From positions 1-16,050 of the forward strand of contig DUVG01000098.1 of assembly GCA_012841175.1 (NCBI GenBank): a stretch of 16,050 nucleotides of DNA, read 5' to 3'. Made by a program: the position numbers and the translations under genes. The first letter of the stretch is position 1. Each line of letters begins with the position of its first letter. Below, one piece after another: positions 10,001 to 15,004 of the stretch. The stretch is from Clostridium sp. (GTDB taxonomy: Bacteria; Bacillota; Clostridia; Acetivibrionales; Acetivibrionaceae). The notes under the pieces were generated by a model. It was not told where the DNA came from and made no database searches. It worked only from the letters and a program-made list of their open reading frames with translations.

Positions 10001-12527
10001 GTCTACTTATAACCGACTGTCCGTTTGCTGGATTATCAAAGCTGACAGCCTGAGGCATTTCACCGGACAATAAAATTTTATGATTTTCTTTGGTCATAAA
10101 GTTTTTGTTATTACCTGCATTTTTCTGAATCAAGTTTCCCTGAACTTCAATAATACCATTGGTCAAAAATCCTTCGTGACTGTGAATACTTTCAGTTACA
10201 AAGTTTCCATTAACCTTAACATATCCGCCTTCCTCAGTCATTTTTAAATATCCTGTGCTATTGGTGTATTCTCCGTTTTCCAACAGGGTCTGTATTCTGT
10301 AATCTCCCTGTACAAGAATTTCCCCACTTCTTACATCAAGGGTTCCGACAGACTGTGTCAAATTTTCTTCAACAATGAGTTTCCCGTTCTTTACATCAAT
10401 GGTTCCTCCTGTCTGTATCAAATCTCCTTTTACAGTCAGGTTATATCCGTTTAGATCCAAGTAACCTCCTCCAAGGAATAAATCCCCTTCAATAACCTGG
10501 TCTCCTGTCAATGTCCAGCCTAAAACTTCATTACTTGGAAATGTTATATTACATCCGTTATCTATCAATGTGCTTGCATTTAAAGGAGTTAAAAACACCA
10601 CTCCTTCATCTGAGTAATTTTTTATTTCAAGGATATTAAACTTTGAACTTGCTGACTCAAAACTAACATTTTGCTGACTGTCACCACTTAATATTGTTTT
10701 ATGCTGTCCTGTGGCATAAAAGTTATATGTACTGGTTGAACTTGAAGTATGCCTTTTTTGCAAAAAATCCCCTTTGACTTCCAAAATGCCTGCGGTAAGC
10801 CTGCCTTCATGGGTATTATATGCCTGTGTTACAAAGTTCCCTTCCACCAATACATAGTCTTCTGCATTATTCATTGTGAGGTAACCATTGGAATTCCCAT
10901 ATGTTAAATCCGCATTTTGGCTTTGAATGCGGTAATCTCCCCTTACCAAGAGTTTTCCTTTTGATAGTTGAATATGTCCTCCGGATTGAATGTAATTTCC
11001 TTCTACTAGAAGTTCTCCGTCTGTTGTATAAATAGTTCCTCCTAATTGAAAAAGATTTTTCCTTATCTGAAGCTTATGACCTTTTAAATTTTGAGTTCCG
11101 CTGTAAACATAAAGATTTCCCCCTATAGTAAGGTCTTTATCCAAAGTCTGGCTACCATCTATGGAAAGGTCATGTGACCACACATTATCTTTTATTTTTG
11201 TTCCTGATACAATATGTATATTTTGGCTGTTTTTTAAGGGAGTTGTTGTGTCAATTAATTCTCCTGTAACTAACACCTTTGAAGAAAATTCCACACCTTC
11301 TTCTGAAGTATTTATAATTTCCAGACTATTGATACAGGAATATGACGAACTGGAACTTTCAAATGTTACAGTTTGAAAATTCTCCCCGCTAAGTATCAAC
11401 TTGTGGTTTTCCGTAGCACTAAAGTTATAATTTGTACCGTCTGTTTTTTGGAGAAAATTGCCCTTTAAATCCAGCACTCCGTTTGTAAGATAACCTCTGT
11501 GGTCTTCCCTGCTTTGAGTTATAAAATCACCCTCTACACTCACATAGTCTTCATCATTTACCATTTTAAAATAACCTATACTGCGTGTATAATTTATATT
11601 GTCCTGCTGATCGGTGTTTTCAGTTTGCAGCCTGTAGTCACCGTCCACATAAAGACTGCCACCCTTTATATATATAGTACCTGCAGCCTGAACAACATTT
11701 CCCCTGACTTCCAAACTATGCCCATTTAAGTCAAGTACTCCTCCGTTTAAATACAAATCCCCTTCTATCACCTGATCGCTGTATAGAGTCCAGCCTATCC
11801 TGCCCCCGTTGGCAAACTTTACTACACAACCGTTATCCTTAAGAAGGCTTGCCCGGACAGGCTTATCAAAAAATATTCCGTCAATTGAATAGTTTCTCAG
11901 TTCAAGCATGCTAAAGTTAGCAGTTACCGGATTAAAACTGACTGTCTGCAAGCTGCTGCCACTTAAAATAACCCAGTGATTTCCACTTGGATTAAAATTA
12001 CTCTCGTTTCCTTTTTGAATAAAATCCCCTTTTATTTCCAATGTGCCATTTGTCAATCTGTTGTTACTGCTGCTGTTTATTATAAGATTTCCGTCAACAC
12101 ATATATAATCATCATCATTGGTCATGTTAAAACTTCCAGTACCTCTTTCGTATACTATTTCACCATTACTGTTTTCCCTTTCTCTCTGTACAAGGTAGTC
12201 ACCTCTTACAAAAAGCTTTCCCCCGTTAACGTTCAGTGCCCCGGCGGAATGAACGATATCTCCCAAAACTTCCACTTCATATCCGTTTAAGTTAAGTGAA
12301 CCGCCTTGAATATACAAATCTTCATATACCGTATTTTCATATAAAGTTACATTTGAATTAACAACAGTTTTAATTTTCTCTATCTCTTCTTCACCTGTGA
12401 TATTTTCCGCTGCCTCATGGTTTTCTTCCGACTCATCCCCATATACTTTTAAAAAAGCACCTGGTAAACTTGCCTGAAACACTAAAAGAAAAACCAAAAC
12501 AAACACTAATACTCTTCTTTTACTCAT
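1050..12527 (-). CDS. Giant secreted multidomain protein (solenoid repeats, Fn3/Ig-like, PKD, InlB-type repeats)
   Basis: A 3825-residue protein in one open frame with no frameshift. Residues 1-30 are a Sec signal peptide (basic start, hydrophobic VLVFLLVF core, likely cleavage VYG|DE), followed by an acidic spacer. Order: solenoid-like repeats about 54-1838; alternating fibronectin type III and Ig-like domains about 1847-2815; PKD domain about 2820-2903 (WDFGDG, then HVYTEEGVYQVTLTV); carboxypeptidase-regulatory-like domain about 2906-2990; unassigned beta-rich region about 2991-3475, its middle resembling CARDB/DUF11-type folds; InlB-type repeats about 3478-3702; unassigned tail to 3825. 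No LPXTG, SLH, dockerin, CBM or catalytic domain is visible. It is probably an extended surface or matrix adhesin-like protein, which is inference from architecture. The ATG at 12527 is supported by the signal peptide and a GGGGG tract 9 bases upstream. It probably has its own promoter and a strong terminator. Confidence 0.9.
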   Translation of the reverse strand: MSKRRVLVFVLVFLLVFQASLPGAFLKVYGDESEENHEAAENITGEEEIEKIKTVVNSNVTLYENTVYEDLYIQGGSLNLNGYEVEVLGDIVHSAGALNVNGGKLFVRGDYLVQRERENSNGEIVYERGTGSFNMTNDDDYICVDGNLIINSSSNNRLTNGTLEIKGDFIQKGNESNFNPSGNHWVILSGSSLQTVSFNPVTANFSMLELRNYSIDGIFFDKPVRASLLKDNGCVVKFANGGRIGWTLYSDQVIEGDLYLNGGVLDLNGHSLEVRGNVVQAAGTIYIKGGSLYVDGDYRLQTENTDQQDNINYTRSIGYFKMVNDEDYVSVEGDFITQSREDHRGYLTNGVLDLKGNFLQKTDGTNYNFSATENHKLILSGENFQTVTFESSSSSYSCINSLEIINTSEEGVEFSSKVLVTGELIDTTTPLKNSQNIHIVSGTKIKDNVWSHDLSIDGSQTLDKDLTIGGNLYVYSGTQNLKGHKLQIRKNLFQLGGTIYTTDGELLVEGNYIQSGGHIQLSKGKLLVRGDYRIQSQNADLTYGNSNGYLTMNNAEDYVLVEGNFVTQAYNTHEGRLTAGILEVKGDFLQKRHTSSSTSTYNFYATGQHKTILSGDSQQNVSFESASSKFNILEIKNYSDEGVVFLTPLNASTLIDNGCNITFPSNEVLGWTLTGDQVIEGDLFLGGGYLDLNGYNLTVKGDLIQTGGTIDVKNGKLIVEENLTQSVGTLDVRSGEILVQGDYRIQTLLENGEYTNSTGYLKMTEEGGYVKVNGNFVTESIHSHEGFLTNGIIEVQGNLIQKNAGNNKNFMTKENHKILLSGEMPQAVSFDNPANGQSVISRLEISNTSEEGVEFLTKVTVTGEINETGGVVKEAKNVHILASSNFIFGNWSHDINIEGNWTLKEDISIGKNLYIKNGTFNLNKNKVSVGENLILSGGVLNINGGEISVENDFRVQTEKEGSDGEITYESSYGYIYMTKKEDYVLVGGDFTIQSYYDGNTRFTAGVLEVKGDFVQKNFRTGEAIRNFCGSEEHKTILSGESLQRVTFESNTSKFGILEIKNYSEDGVSFTSYLEVDSVIDNGCIMDFVLPDVFIWKISNNETYEGDLNLAGGMLDLNGYDLVVTGDFIQSGGCINVNGGELIVEGDAKISKIYWTKDQSNEDNGEVIKNIQVGKDLYIENSTFDLEGYELKVGGNILQSKGAINGGKVDVTNDFNISGGTINNSEVETGNNLSLSSGTIENSRIKANYLNVSGGNINGGGIEVANNLKFSSGYMRLNGGQFKVERNLIHYGGYLYISGGELWVGGDYRLQSENVDSEGNIVYGDSISYLYMQNSKDRIFVGGNFVTQTRYSHRSTLTNGVLEVKGNFVQKRSSYSTSSPENFLATGNHMVILSGDGIQTVVFESEESGFNILEIRNYSDEGVEFAQPLNANVFIDNGCVVKIPDSQEFYWKLLENEVYEGNLYIPDGMLDLNGYILTVKGDLIQSGGVVDINGGTLIVEGNYRIETENIQENGQKVYSYSDGTLKMDDPEDFVMVKGDFAIYSSYDHRGSLTEGILEVKGNFTQRTQNSYNFYSERNHKVVLSGDSLQKVQFANTSSKINILEIKNTSNEGVEFISEVIVDGKIINTSTPIINGENLCLKGSSFTDLVTWGYDLSINGNHTLNRDVIVEGNLYIKGGTLNLNGYSLNVGEDLIHSSGTLNVNGGQLFVEKNYRIQSKNISSNGVVTYTGSYAYLQMRNENDYVLVGGRFVIQSAHNHGAYLTAGTLEIKGDFNQFNHPSYSTSAYNYNATGSHRTILNGTEHQRVMFTNPETSSFNELVITKSLEEGYTFNATPVWKSLKEEPADNEPPTAPQNLIVEENTVTDVILKWDASSDNEKVEGYYIYRDGNRIGTSKTTQFVDQWLTPNTEYTYAVRAFDMARNLSEPSNTVTVKTTMDNQPPSVPENLKISFKTGSSLTLTWQPSVDNVRVVGYEIYRDGEYIYTSDTTSFTDRNLVEGRTYTYKVRAIDPSDNKSGYSTEVSGIPVKPKIITTDPKDEVTLGGAAEKRMYVYFADIGYITGYSAVFEYSKDGTQWKEFDGLVYGPYKKGSDLHFYCNWDLDPLDSGNYMVRYRVYDTENNYDEKIVTYIIDRTPPGKVKNLSAVSSSKGIILTWSAAVESDVSHYNIYRVEDGEENLSLLGKVSGRETVSYRDIDVQPNETYRYAIKAVDKFGQEGEVSDYVEVVMEEDVTPPQILTMSPANKATIGKSVKVTVRAEDNMAVSSITLEYYDQLKEEWVEIDTVNTSGVANFLWEDIPVSGEIKVRAVAKDSSGNTSDGAPVRTYYVKDSGPEKVTGLNATCYTTSIILRWNDVSDDYFSYFAVEKKDSSDGSYERYGRVSDKLGMVVSDLDPETTYYFRVAAYDIYGNRGEYSDPVEAVTTKDTEAPAIKSLSPKAGYYKEKIALRGSAVDNVGVSAFVFQISEDRENWTDIKRIEIDPALKTANVSYDFDISGYSDGAYYIRGIAYDKAGNVSAGKFFVEYRIDTTPPMSPSGVKGESTEGEITILWDRSDDKTIKYYNVYRSEEKEGTYTLIKGELASLGYVDRNVEMDKTYYYKISAIDVTGNESEKSDAVEGSLKADVIQPEIISISPENNADLPKNPTIRVLAADNYKLAKVTLEYNTGDDWVLIGSKNLDVYSQVVSFDWDTSRLSDGTYDLRVKAMDKSGNESDYYEVTYNLHVDPPGLPKLTVAPGDWKIDLSWTVENKDDLAGFYVYRSMGTNGSYKKIAGIPVSDTDIYTYEDIMLMPGQIYYYVVEAVDIYGNTERSNEVFALPLDNDSYPPIAYAGGHRVAAVGMEVLFDGRDSNDNDGIERYIWDFGDGTIGTGATPSHVYTEEGVYQVTLTVFDPAGNSSMDTIQVDVRPNREVGVLEVKVIDGSTGKPISGASVYVDFENDTPARFNANSNGIVHIVGKAGSCSVAAYAEGYLPKEVSAQLNTYESSPVTIAIEKGELVVGELKVRRMELDEILEAGIDVRAPENQFVYEFEVTLEFEKTPLPVINLVTNGNGQVLSGGGMVRISRSESSQYAPGSVSTAKRNDEVVVIIDTVPTNRPNVPPTVTCLVIPGEARWLKEFFEVSLTLTNMADPQFVIEDAKAELNLPKGLTLAPTKKEQSLAVSIGSIAGGETKEVQWIIRGDEKGSYDLEAYFSGSLMPFNDAVNATFKTQEPLVVLAGDAMRLNIMPQESAYIGEENCVFFQLTNTSDFPVYNLYFEVGGQPADVPTVHKITQEQIESDEIHDIKSGDVIEIPVLMPGKSVWFDYVTIIDFEGDLSKYYYVLTNATVDQKGTVIPTEVKPIPSHINKYRVITNSGEWVVTEKEDIKIIMEKINHPGATVITTHDDLERIKTDGVNFLPLYYGVITTAEAEGNFEIEINYDITGYQKYIDGLRLYQIKDGQVKDITESVARVDENNPNILTFKGTADDLCFFAIGYEYEEQKKEKFLEVSTVGDGMVILNDSGVGLPVNYKDAFEYGQHIQLVAKENAGSRFAYWENIKTQSIISTDSVYEFDLVSDVNVKAVFYKIPTEQINEFTVVFMNKTGRILKSTKVEKNKSAVPPANPSISGYGFVGWDKDYSNVVEDMIISPVFRRLPDKYSITVEGGTLSDGKIQGEYQFDMPVTVIANEEEEGMKFSHWEQDGVKISSSREFTLYMPKKDTKLLAVFVEDSEYVDTAPFITLSEDVIVDKDAKNIIFVATRNITEDYELVESGIILLKSYTKIEEKEITLDTENIIVGKIKNNSTAQFYVRKLNVEEMDIWYARAYMIYKDSRGDFVTVYSKNIVETTLKDK
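1422..2096 (-). repeat. InlB-type (Listeria-Bacteroides-like) repeats near the C-terminus
   Basis: Residues about 3478-3559, 3566-3628 and 3630-3702. All three have an aromatic core before a hydrophobic closing strand: FAYWENI...VKAVF, FVGWDKDYS...ISPVF and FSHWEQDG...LLAVF. The first and third resemble divergent InlB B-repeats, the second the shorter canonical type. These are beta-grasp extracellular modules often found near the end of Gram-positive surface proteins. Assignment is by motif recognition only. Confidence 0.65.
3558..4070 (-). other. PKD domain followed by carboxypeptidase-regulatory-like domain
   Basis: Residues 2820-2903 carry the PKD signature: A.AGG..., a FDGRDSNDNDG strand, WDFGDGT, and a HVYTEEGVYQVTLTVFDPAGN closing strand. 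Residues 2906-2990 begin LEVKVIDGSTGKPISGASVY and continue N.NG.V......G...V.A.A.GYLP, typical of the carboxypeptidase-regulatory/CNA-B-like beta-sandwich. Both are non-catalytic extracellular modules. Confidence 0.75.
4083..6989 (-). repeat. Alternating fibronectin type III and Ig-like domain array
   Basis: Residues about 1847-2815 of the giant protein. Six fibronectin type III domains can be traced at about 1847-1933, 1939-2024, 2132-2226, 2329-2420, 2526-2618 and 2721-2815. They share PP..P.NL, a L.W.....D.....Y.IYR core and a late TYYY.V.A.D..GN.S strand. After the first two, each is preceded by an Ig-like domain (about 2027-2131, 2229-2326, 2424-2525, 2622-2720) with D...V....L.Y......W and DG.Y..R..A.D.AGN. 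Such arrays act as spacers or carbohydrate-contacting modules in many secreted clostridial proteins; no ligand can be read from the sequence. Confidence 0.8.
7014..12368 (-). repeat. Beta-solenoid-like repeat array, eight full units plus one collapsed unit
   Basis: Residues about 54-1838 of the giant protein. Each unit of 185-230 residues runs: glycine-spaced rungs (like LYLNGGVLDLNGHSLEVRG), a DYRLQ-type motif, a GY..M....DYV.V.G.F motif, L(T/E).G.LE(V/I)KG.F.Q, then H..ILSG...Q.V.F and LEI.N.S.EGV.F. The ILSG motif occurs eight times, starting at about residues 187, 378, 612, 818, 1036, 1391, 1581 and 1796. Alternating hydrophobic and polar residues with periodic Gly and Asn suggest a parallel beta-helix; the fold is inference. 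Units alternate between two tail types, and the sixth position is a collapsed unit. Unit similarity looks moderate, implying old duplications rather than recent copying. Confidence 0.85.
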
Positions 12528-12740
12528 ACTACGTTTCCCCCTTTTTTTAATTAATTTGTTTGAATTTTACACATGAAATAAGTTTAAATACATAGCAATA
12601 CTTAGCGAAGTGTTTCTATATCTCTATATACTTAGAAAATCCTAGAATAATTTAGCAGCTCAACAAAGATTAAATTACAAATTTTTATGAAGAAGCTATT
12701 TTTTTGCACTTTTTTCATATGCAAGTAAAATTTTGATTAT

Positions 12741-12769
12741 ATTATATAACCACAAATTAAAAAAATCAA
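12741..12769 (-). promoter_or_regulatory. Sigma-A-type promoter for the giant gene
   Basis: On the minus strand TTGATT (12769-12764) and TATAAT (12746-12741) are separated by exactly 17 bases. The start of transcription would be near 12734, giving a leader of about 205 bases before the ATG at 12527. The leader is AT-rich; its only visible fold is a weak hairpin (TTTCTA 12613-12618 with TAGAAA 12633-12638). No riboswitch family was recognised. Confidence 0.55.
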
Positions 12770-12827
12770 CTAGTTTTTAAACTGAATTTTAAGTTGATAA
12801 GAAAAAATTGGTTTTATTATTTTGTAG

Positions 12828-12856
12828 TTGTATGTCGTGATTAATGATGTTAAAAT
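12828..12856 (+). promoter_or_regulatory. Candidate sigma-A-type promoter for thpR
   Basis: TTGTAT (12828-12833) and TAAAAT (12851-12856) are 17 bases apart, placing a start near 12863 and a leader of about 90 bases. Both boxes deviate from consensus, and the very AT-rich background raises the chance of a coincidental match. It is divergent from, and about 60 bases away from, the giant-gene promoter. Confidence 0.35.
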
Positions 12857-12936
12857 AATTAGTATAAGCTTTTTTTAAGTATTACAAACTTTTATCTTTT
12901 AATAACAATTCCAGAAACAATTATAAAATTACATTT

Positions 12937-12955
12937 AAAGGAGGTTATTCCTATT
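12937..12955 (+). promoter_or_regulatory. Shine-Dalgarno and ATT initiation site of thpR
   Basis: AAAGGAGG (12937-12944) is followed after 8 bases by ATT (12953-12955). Translation from that ATT gives (M)RAFIGIDF, the expected N-terminus of the RNA ligase-like phosphodiesterase family. In this frame, which opens after a TAG at 12860, there is no ATG, GTG or TTG until GTG at 13103. Starting there would delete the first catalytic motif. Confidence 0.7.
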
Positions 12956-13519
12956 AGAGCTTTTATAGGGATTGATTTTAATCGGGCAGTAAAAAACGAA
13001 TTTTATACTTTACAAAAAAGATTTCAAAAATATGCACAAAAAGGCAGATGGAAACATATCGACAATTTTCACATAACATTAAAATTTTTAGATGAAATAA
13101 GTGTGCTTAAAGTAGAACAAATAAACAATGTATTAAAAGAGCTATGTTACAATACTAAACCTTTTAACCTCTCTTTTGGGGATTTTGGCTTTTTTGCCAG
13201 TAGAAGTTCTGTAAAGGCTTTATGGATTGGAATTTCTGAAGGAATTCAACAACTGATGTCATTGCATAAAGAAATTGATAAATCACTAATCCCTTTGGGT
13301 TTTCCTAAAGAAAAAAGAAAATTTGTACCTCACATAACAATTGCTCAAGATCTTATTTTTAAATGTGATTTTTCAATAATAAAAGAAGCAATAGGAACTC
13401 CTAATGTAGAAACAATACATATAGACAGCCTATATCTTTTTAAAAGTGAACAGGTTGAAAACAAAAGAATTTATACTAAGATAAGTGAATATAAACTTCT
13501 TGGAACTAATAAGCCCTAA
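12953..13519 (+). CDS. thpR: RNA 2',3'-cyclic phosphodiesterase (2'-5' RNA ligase family)
   Basis: A 188-residue member of the 2H phosphoesterase superfamily, a soluble cytoplasmic enzyme that hydrolyses 2',3'-cyclic phosphate RNA ends; some members join 2'-5' half-tRNAs in vitro. Both signature HxTx motifs are present: HITL at residues 40-43 and HITI at 127-130, each contributing an active-site His and Thr. The FGFF.SRSSVKALWIGI stretch between them and the RAFIGID start also fit the family, as does the length. The start is set at ATT 12953 because the family's first residues begin there, 8 bases after a perfect ribosome binding site; the first conventional codon (GTG 13103) would remove the first HxTx. 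It is the only plus-strand gene here, flanked by unrelated genes. The ATT could be a genuine rare start, a mutation that lowers expression, or a base error. Confidence 0.88.
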   Translation: MRAFIGIDFNRAVKNEFYTLQKRFQKYAQKGRWKHIDNFHITLKFLDEISVLKVEQINNVLKELCYNTKPFNLSFGDFGFFASRSSVKALWIGISEGIQQLMSLHKEIDKSLIPLGFPKEKRKFVPHITIAQDLIFKCDFSIIKEAIGTPNVETIHIDSLYLFKSEQVENKRIYTKISEYKLLGTNKP

Positions 13520-13550
13520 TCTTTTAAAAAGTTAGGGCTTTTATCTTTTA
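13511..13550 (+). terminator. Rho-independent terminator of thpR
   Basis: AAGCCCTAA (13511-13519) pairs perfectly with TTAGGGCTT (13532-13540) around a 12-base loop, followed by TTATCTTTT. The thpR stop codon TAA lies inside the left arm. The hairpin sits just 3' of the convergent rsgI stop at 13553, but on the minus strand it is followed by ATTAGTTCC instead of a T run, so it would be weaker for rsgI. Confidence 0.8.
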
Positions 13551-13552
13551 AG

Positions 13553-15004
13553 TCAATTTGGTTCAATTCCCCATACAAGTACATCTGAAATATACGCCGT
13601 CATCTTGTCCCAATCTACATAAGAGTCTGCATCAGCATTAAATGAGTAGTCATCCCTCTGATCAAATCTGCTCCAATCCTTTCTGTAAATAGCACCTTGA
13701 ACGTAAACAAATTCTCCTGGCTCTATTTTTCCTCTCATAAATCTTAATTCTAAATACTTATTTGCATTAGATTTTTGTGGTAACTTATAAAATTCTCCAT
13801 TAACCTCCGATTTATCTCCATGACTAAAGAAATATACAAATAGCTCTAAAGGCACATTTGCATCATCTTTAAAATAATACCTCACTTTAACATCTCTAAG
13901 ATCAACCACACTATCTCCAGTATTTAAAATTCTAAAACTATAATCAATTGTTTGGGGTTCAATATTATCATCTTCACAATAGTATTGAATTTTTATACTG
14001 TTTTTGTCCACCTCTGCCCTTTCAGGTGTAGAAGTTACATCTAAATCAGTTGATGGTGAAATAGGTGTATTTATAGGTTCCATTGTAGGCAATGGTTCTG
14101 TTGTAATTCCCGGTAATACTGTTGATGGCGATTTAGGAGTTTGAACTGCCTCAGGTGTAGTCACTTGCTCAGGTGTAGTTATTTGCTCCGGCGTTCTAAC
14201 TGGCTCTGATGTTTCTATTAAATCTTTTTCTTCCTCATCCTCATTATTTAATATCTCTATAAGCTCAGAAATATCCATTTTTTCTACATCTTCTAGATTA
14301 ATATCTTTTTTGGTTTCTTTTACTTTAAGATATAAACTATACTTACCCATTGAAATATTATTATCTAAAGCTTTTTCTCTTTCTTTTGAAGTCACTTTTA
14401 ATGTCTTTACTGAAATGTTAAACTCTTCACCAAATTCATCTGCTACGTCATTCATACTATCTATAAGCTCTAAAACTTTCTCCTCATCTTTGTTTCTTTT
14501 CATGCTAAATCCTTCCTCATTTAAAGCAGTTGAAACAAGGATTATATCCTGGGTACGAGGATCAATAAATTCAAAATCTATTGATTTTTTTATCAAATCC
14601 AAAAAAACATCTTTCATGTGTTTTTTATTAATTTCTATATTATCAAGTATAATTTTTGCATCATTATTAATTGCCTTAGCTTCTATTATTCTGTATCCAC
14701 TATCTAAAGTAAATTCAAAACTAGGGTTTATATCAATATTTACAAAACAATGTATATTATTGGTGTTAAAAGAACCTATCAGTAAAAATACGGCAATAAA
14801 AACAGCAGCTGCCGCTGACGCAATGGCAGTATATTTATTAATCCATTTTTTCTTATTATATATATCTTTGTCATCAAATATTATCTGCTGACCTGGCAAC
14901 ATATGATTTTGCCTTTTTACAACAACAAACTCCCCTTCTGGTGTTAATACTAGTGCTTTCCTTTCTTCCATTTCATATATTACACCCACTCTATTCAATA
15001 TCAT
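13553..15004 (-). CDS. rsgI: Anti-sigma-I factor with extracytoplasmic CBM3 (RsgI)
   Basis: A 483-residue single-pass membrane protein that should hold SigI inactive until an outside signal arrives. Order: cytoplasmic RsgI_N-type domain (about 3-50, NRVGVIYEMEERKALVLTPE); transmembrane helix (about 58-78); conserved RsgI extracytoplasmic domain starting with VNIDINPSFEF (88-98) and reaching about 235; acidic then Thr/Pro-rich linker (about 236-334, repeated TPEQ); C-terminal family 3 carbohydrate-binding module (about 336-483), ending DWDKMTAYISDVLVWGIEP as in cellulosomal CBM3s. RsgI proteins are reported to self-cleave at an Asn-Pro in this extracytoplasmic domain; N93-P94 is the likely site. 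The ATG overlaps the sigI stop (ATGA), and its ribosome site GGAGG lies in the last sigI codons, implying translational coupling. The CBM3 differs from CipA-type modules at several binding-face positions. Confidence 0.93.
   Translation of the reverse strand: MILNRVGVIYEMEERKALVLTPEGEFVVVKRQNHMLPGQQIIFDDKDIYNKKKWINKYTAIASAAAAVFIAVFLLIGSFNTNNIHCFVNIDINPSFEFTLDSGYRIIEAKAINNDAKIILDNIEINKKHMKDVFLDLIKKSIDFEFIDPRTQDIILVSTALNEEGFSMKRNKDEEKVLELIDSMNDVADEFGEEFNISVKTLKVTSKEREKALDNNISMGKYSLYLKVKETKKDINLEDVEKMDISELIEILNNEDEEEKDLIETSEPVRTPEQITTPEQVTTPEAVQTPKSPSTVLPGITTEPLPTMEPINTPISPSTDLDVTSTPERAEVDKNSIKIQYYCEDDNIEPQTIDYSFRILNTGDSVVDLRDVKVRYYFKDDANVPLELFVYFFSHGDKSEVNGEFYKLPQKSNANKYLELRFMRGKIEPGEFVYVQGAIYRKDWSRFDQRDDYSFNADADSYVDWDKMTAYISDVLVWGIEPN

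Noticed and set aside
7014..12368. CRISPR array or DNA-level tandem repeats
   Set aside because: The repetition is at protein level with diverged codons and long units; there are no short identical repeats with unique spacers.
12528..12734. Cyclic-di-GMP riboswitch in the leader of the giant surface-protein gene
   Set aside because: Such switches often control large clostridial surface proteins, but the conserved core elements are absent in this AT-rich leader.
13556..13999. RsgI C-terminus as a free-standing cellulase or scaffoldin fragment
   Set aside because: The module is in frame with the RsgI_N, membrane and linker segments and has no catalytic or cohesin sequence beside it.
14310..14891. 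Plus-strand open frame of 193 codons antisense to rsgI
   Set aside because: It mirrors the rsgI frame, is very rich in Ser, Phe and Ile without domain signatures, and has no Shine-Dalgarno site; rsgI on the other strand is unmistakable.
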